In this document: one piece after another, positions 44,893 through 45,597 of the stretch
Numbering within the stretch: position 1 is the stretch's first letter
Layout: the number at the start of each line of letters is the position of its first letter
Assembly: GCA_025529335.1 (NCBI GenBank)
Contig: JAMYHX010000355.1
Coordinates: 1 to 45,597, forward strand
Length of the DNA stretch: 45,597 nt
Direction of reading: 5' to 3'
Source: Rhizopus sp. PT2906
Taxonomy: Eukaryota; Mucoromycota; Mucoromycetes; Mucorales; Rhizopodaceae
Made by a program: the position numbers and the translations under genes
The notes under the pieces: model-generated
Told to the model about the DNA's origin: nothing
What the model saw: the letters and a program-made list of their open reading frames with translations, nothing else
Databases searched by the model: none

Positions 44893-45392
44893 AAGGAGAG
44901 CATAATCAAAACCAATAGAGACCTCAGATGAAGGTGGTGTGTAAAAGATTTAAGAACAAAATTAAAGAAATATATAATTTTTGTACCCCACAACTTGTCT
45001 AAAACGCTATAATTAGCAAGCTAAGAAGGAGACCGGAATTGGCTGAGATTGACTGGAAAGAGTAGCGCCTTTCTGTAAGCAGAGTTGCAGTCTTTAAGAG
45101 GATGAATTCATCTGTTGGTGGAACAATGGTGTATTCAGTGCTTCGTCGAAGTCAGTGTCTTCCAGAGTCTGGTGTCAACATTCGAGCCTGGACGTAGGTT
45201 TAGGCTGGGAGGTTGTTCAATACTGGGGAACCGCCCGAGGCTAGCAATAGAGCAGGGAAAACCCAGAGCACTGGCACGGCTGTAAGATAGCACGATGGAG
45301 GAGTTACTTGGATACGCTACCACTACGGGTGGGAACTACCCTTTTGCTTTTTTTCCCATTGTTATTTTTTTTATAAAAAAAAGTCGCTGTAT

Positions 45393-45422
45393 CGAAACGG
45401 AGTTGAAACTGATGAACTTCGT
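45393..45422 (+). repeat. Imperfect 30-bp direct repeat, unit 1
   Basis: Matches 45526-45556 (both contain CGAAA, CGGAGTTGAAAC, then GA-GAA-TTCGT) with a few differences. Confidence 0.75.
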
Positions 45423-45525
45423 TGTAAGGAAAAAGCTCAAATATCTTTTGTTACACCAATTTCCGAAATGGGAAATATGCTGTAACTCTAACGACGCTGA
45501 AAATGACAACTCTGTACCACTGTAA

Positions 45526-45597
45526 CGAAAGCGGAGTTGAAACAGACGAATTTCGTGACCCTCACGAACTTCATGAGGCAGACGAACTTCATGACCA
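45526..45597 (+). repeat. Direct repeat unit 2 and short tandem units
   Basis: After the second copy of the 30-bp repeat come three 17-18 bp units of the form (C)ACGAA-TTC-TGA-C/G-, the last running into the window end. The array may extend further. Confidence 0.7.

Larger units (their letters stand above)
44893..45597. other. Repeat-like, partly GC-richer sequence at the window edge
   Basis: From about 45010 to 45340 the sequence is visibly richer in G and C than the rest of the intergenic DNA and is open on the minus strand for about 62 codons (45323-45135). I do not recognise it. It looks like the edge of a multicopy element, such as an LTR. It continues into short direct repeats at 45393-45597 and is cut by the window end. 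Confidence 0.4.

Noticed and set aside
45393..45597. Short repeats considered as a CRISPR-like array
   Set aside because: Units are too short and irregular, spacers are absent, and the DNA is eukaryotic.

Overview
This window looks like nuclear DNA of a filamentous fungus, most probably a member of the Mucorales (Mucoromycota). It is AT-rich, and its genes carry many short introns, mostly about 45-75 nt with GTAAGT/GTATGT donors. The proteins are fungal or opisthokont-wide, and the degenerate mobile-element proteins resemble families I associate with mucoralean genomes. No operons, CRISPR arrays or bacterial features were seen. Placement is by content and splicing style only; no database was searched.

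Layout: 1-5.4 kb is a gene-poor stretch with one Gln/Tyr-rich low-complexity gene (2986-3885). From 5.4 to 10.1 kb lie the dynamin-like GTPase VPS1, histidyl-tRNA synthetase and a small unknown gene. From 10.7 to 13.6 kb is a graveyard of mobile elements: a Tc1/mariner/IS630-type transposase relic, a relic of a multicopy mucoralean family, a dispersed repeat and a Ty3/gypsy integrase relic. From 14.0 to 19.05 kb are a mitochondrial phosphate carrier, ATG101, folylpolyglutamate synthase and a molybdopterin-binding-domain protein. 19.1-22.8 kb is gene-poor and holds a second copy of the dispersed repeat. From 22.8 to 29.1 kb are a SAM methyltransferase with a predicted N-myristoylation signal, a PP2A activator (PTPA/Rrd), NAA50 and BFR1. 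At 29.4-31.0 kb is a 1.6 kb element bounded by near-identical 124-bp inverted repeats. From 31.7 to 38.9 kb are LTV1, a Nudix hydrolase, RER1, mitochondrial uS14, an unknown Ig-fold-like protein and an HSF-type transcription factor. From 39.7 to 44.9 kb are a large unrecognised helical protein and a CCDC97 homologue. The last 0.6 kb is GC-richer, repeat-like sequence cut by the window edge.

Exon-intron models were built by hand, checking frame and family conservation at each junction; summed exon lengths are multiples of three except where stated. The genes are mostly housekeeping: membrane traffic (VPS1, RER1, BFR1), translation and ribosome assembly (HTS1, LTV1, uS14m, NAA50), autophagy (ATG101), folate, mitochondrial phosphate import and phosphatase activation. 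They are packed tightly: 31 bp between the LTV1 and Nudix stops, 75 bp and 62 bp between divergent starts, 80 bp between VPS1 and HTS1.

The most unusual observation is splicing. The phosphate carrier needs a single-nucleotide exon (G at 14201) to read its invariant first signature motif, and RER1 needs an 11-nt microexon. Two further genes (ATG101 and the large unknown gene) have reading-frame problems that no ordinary intron solves cleanly.
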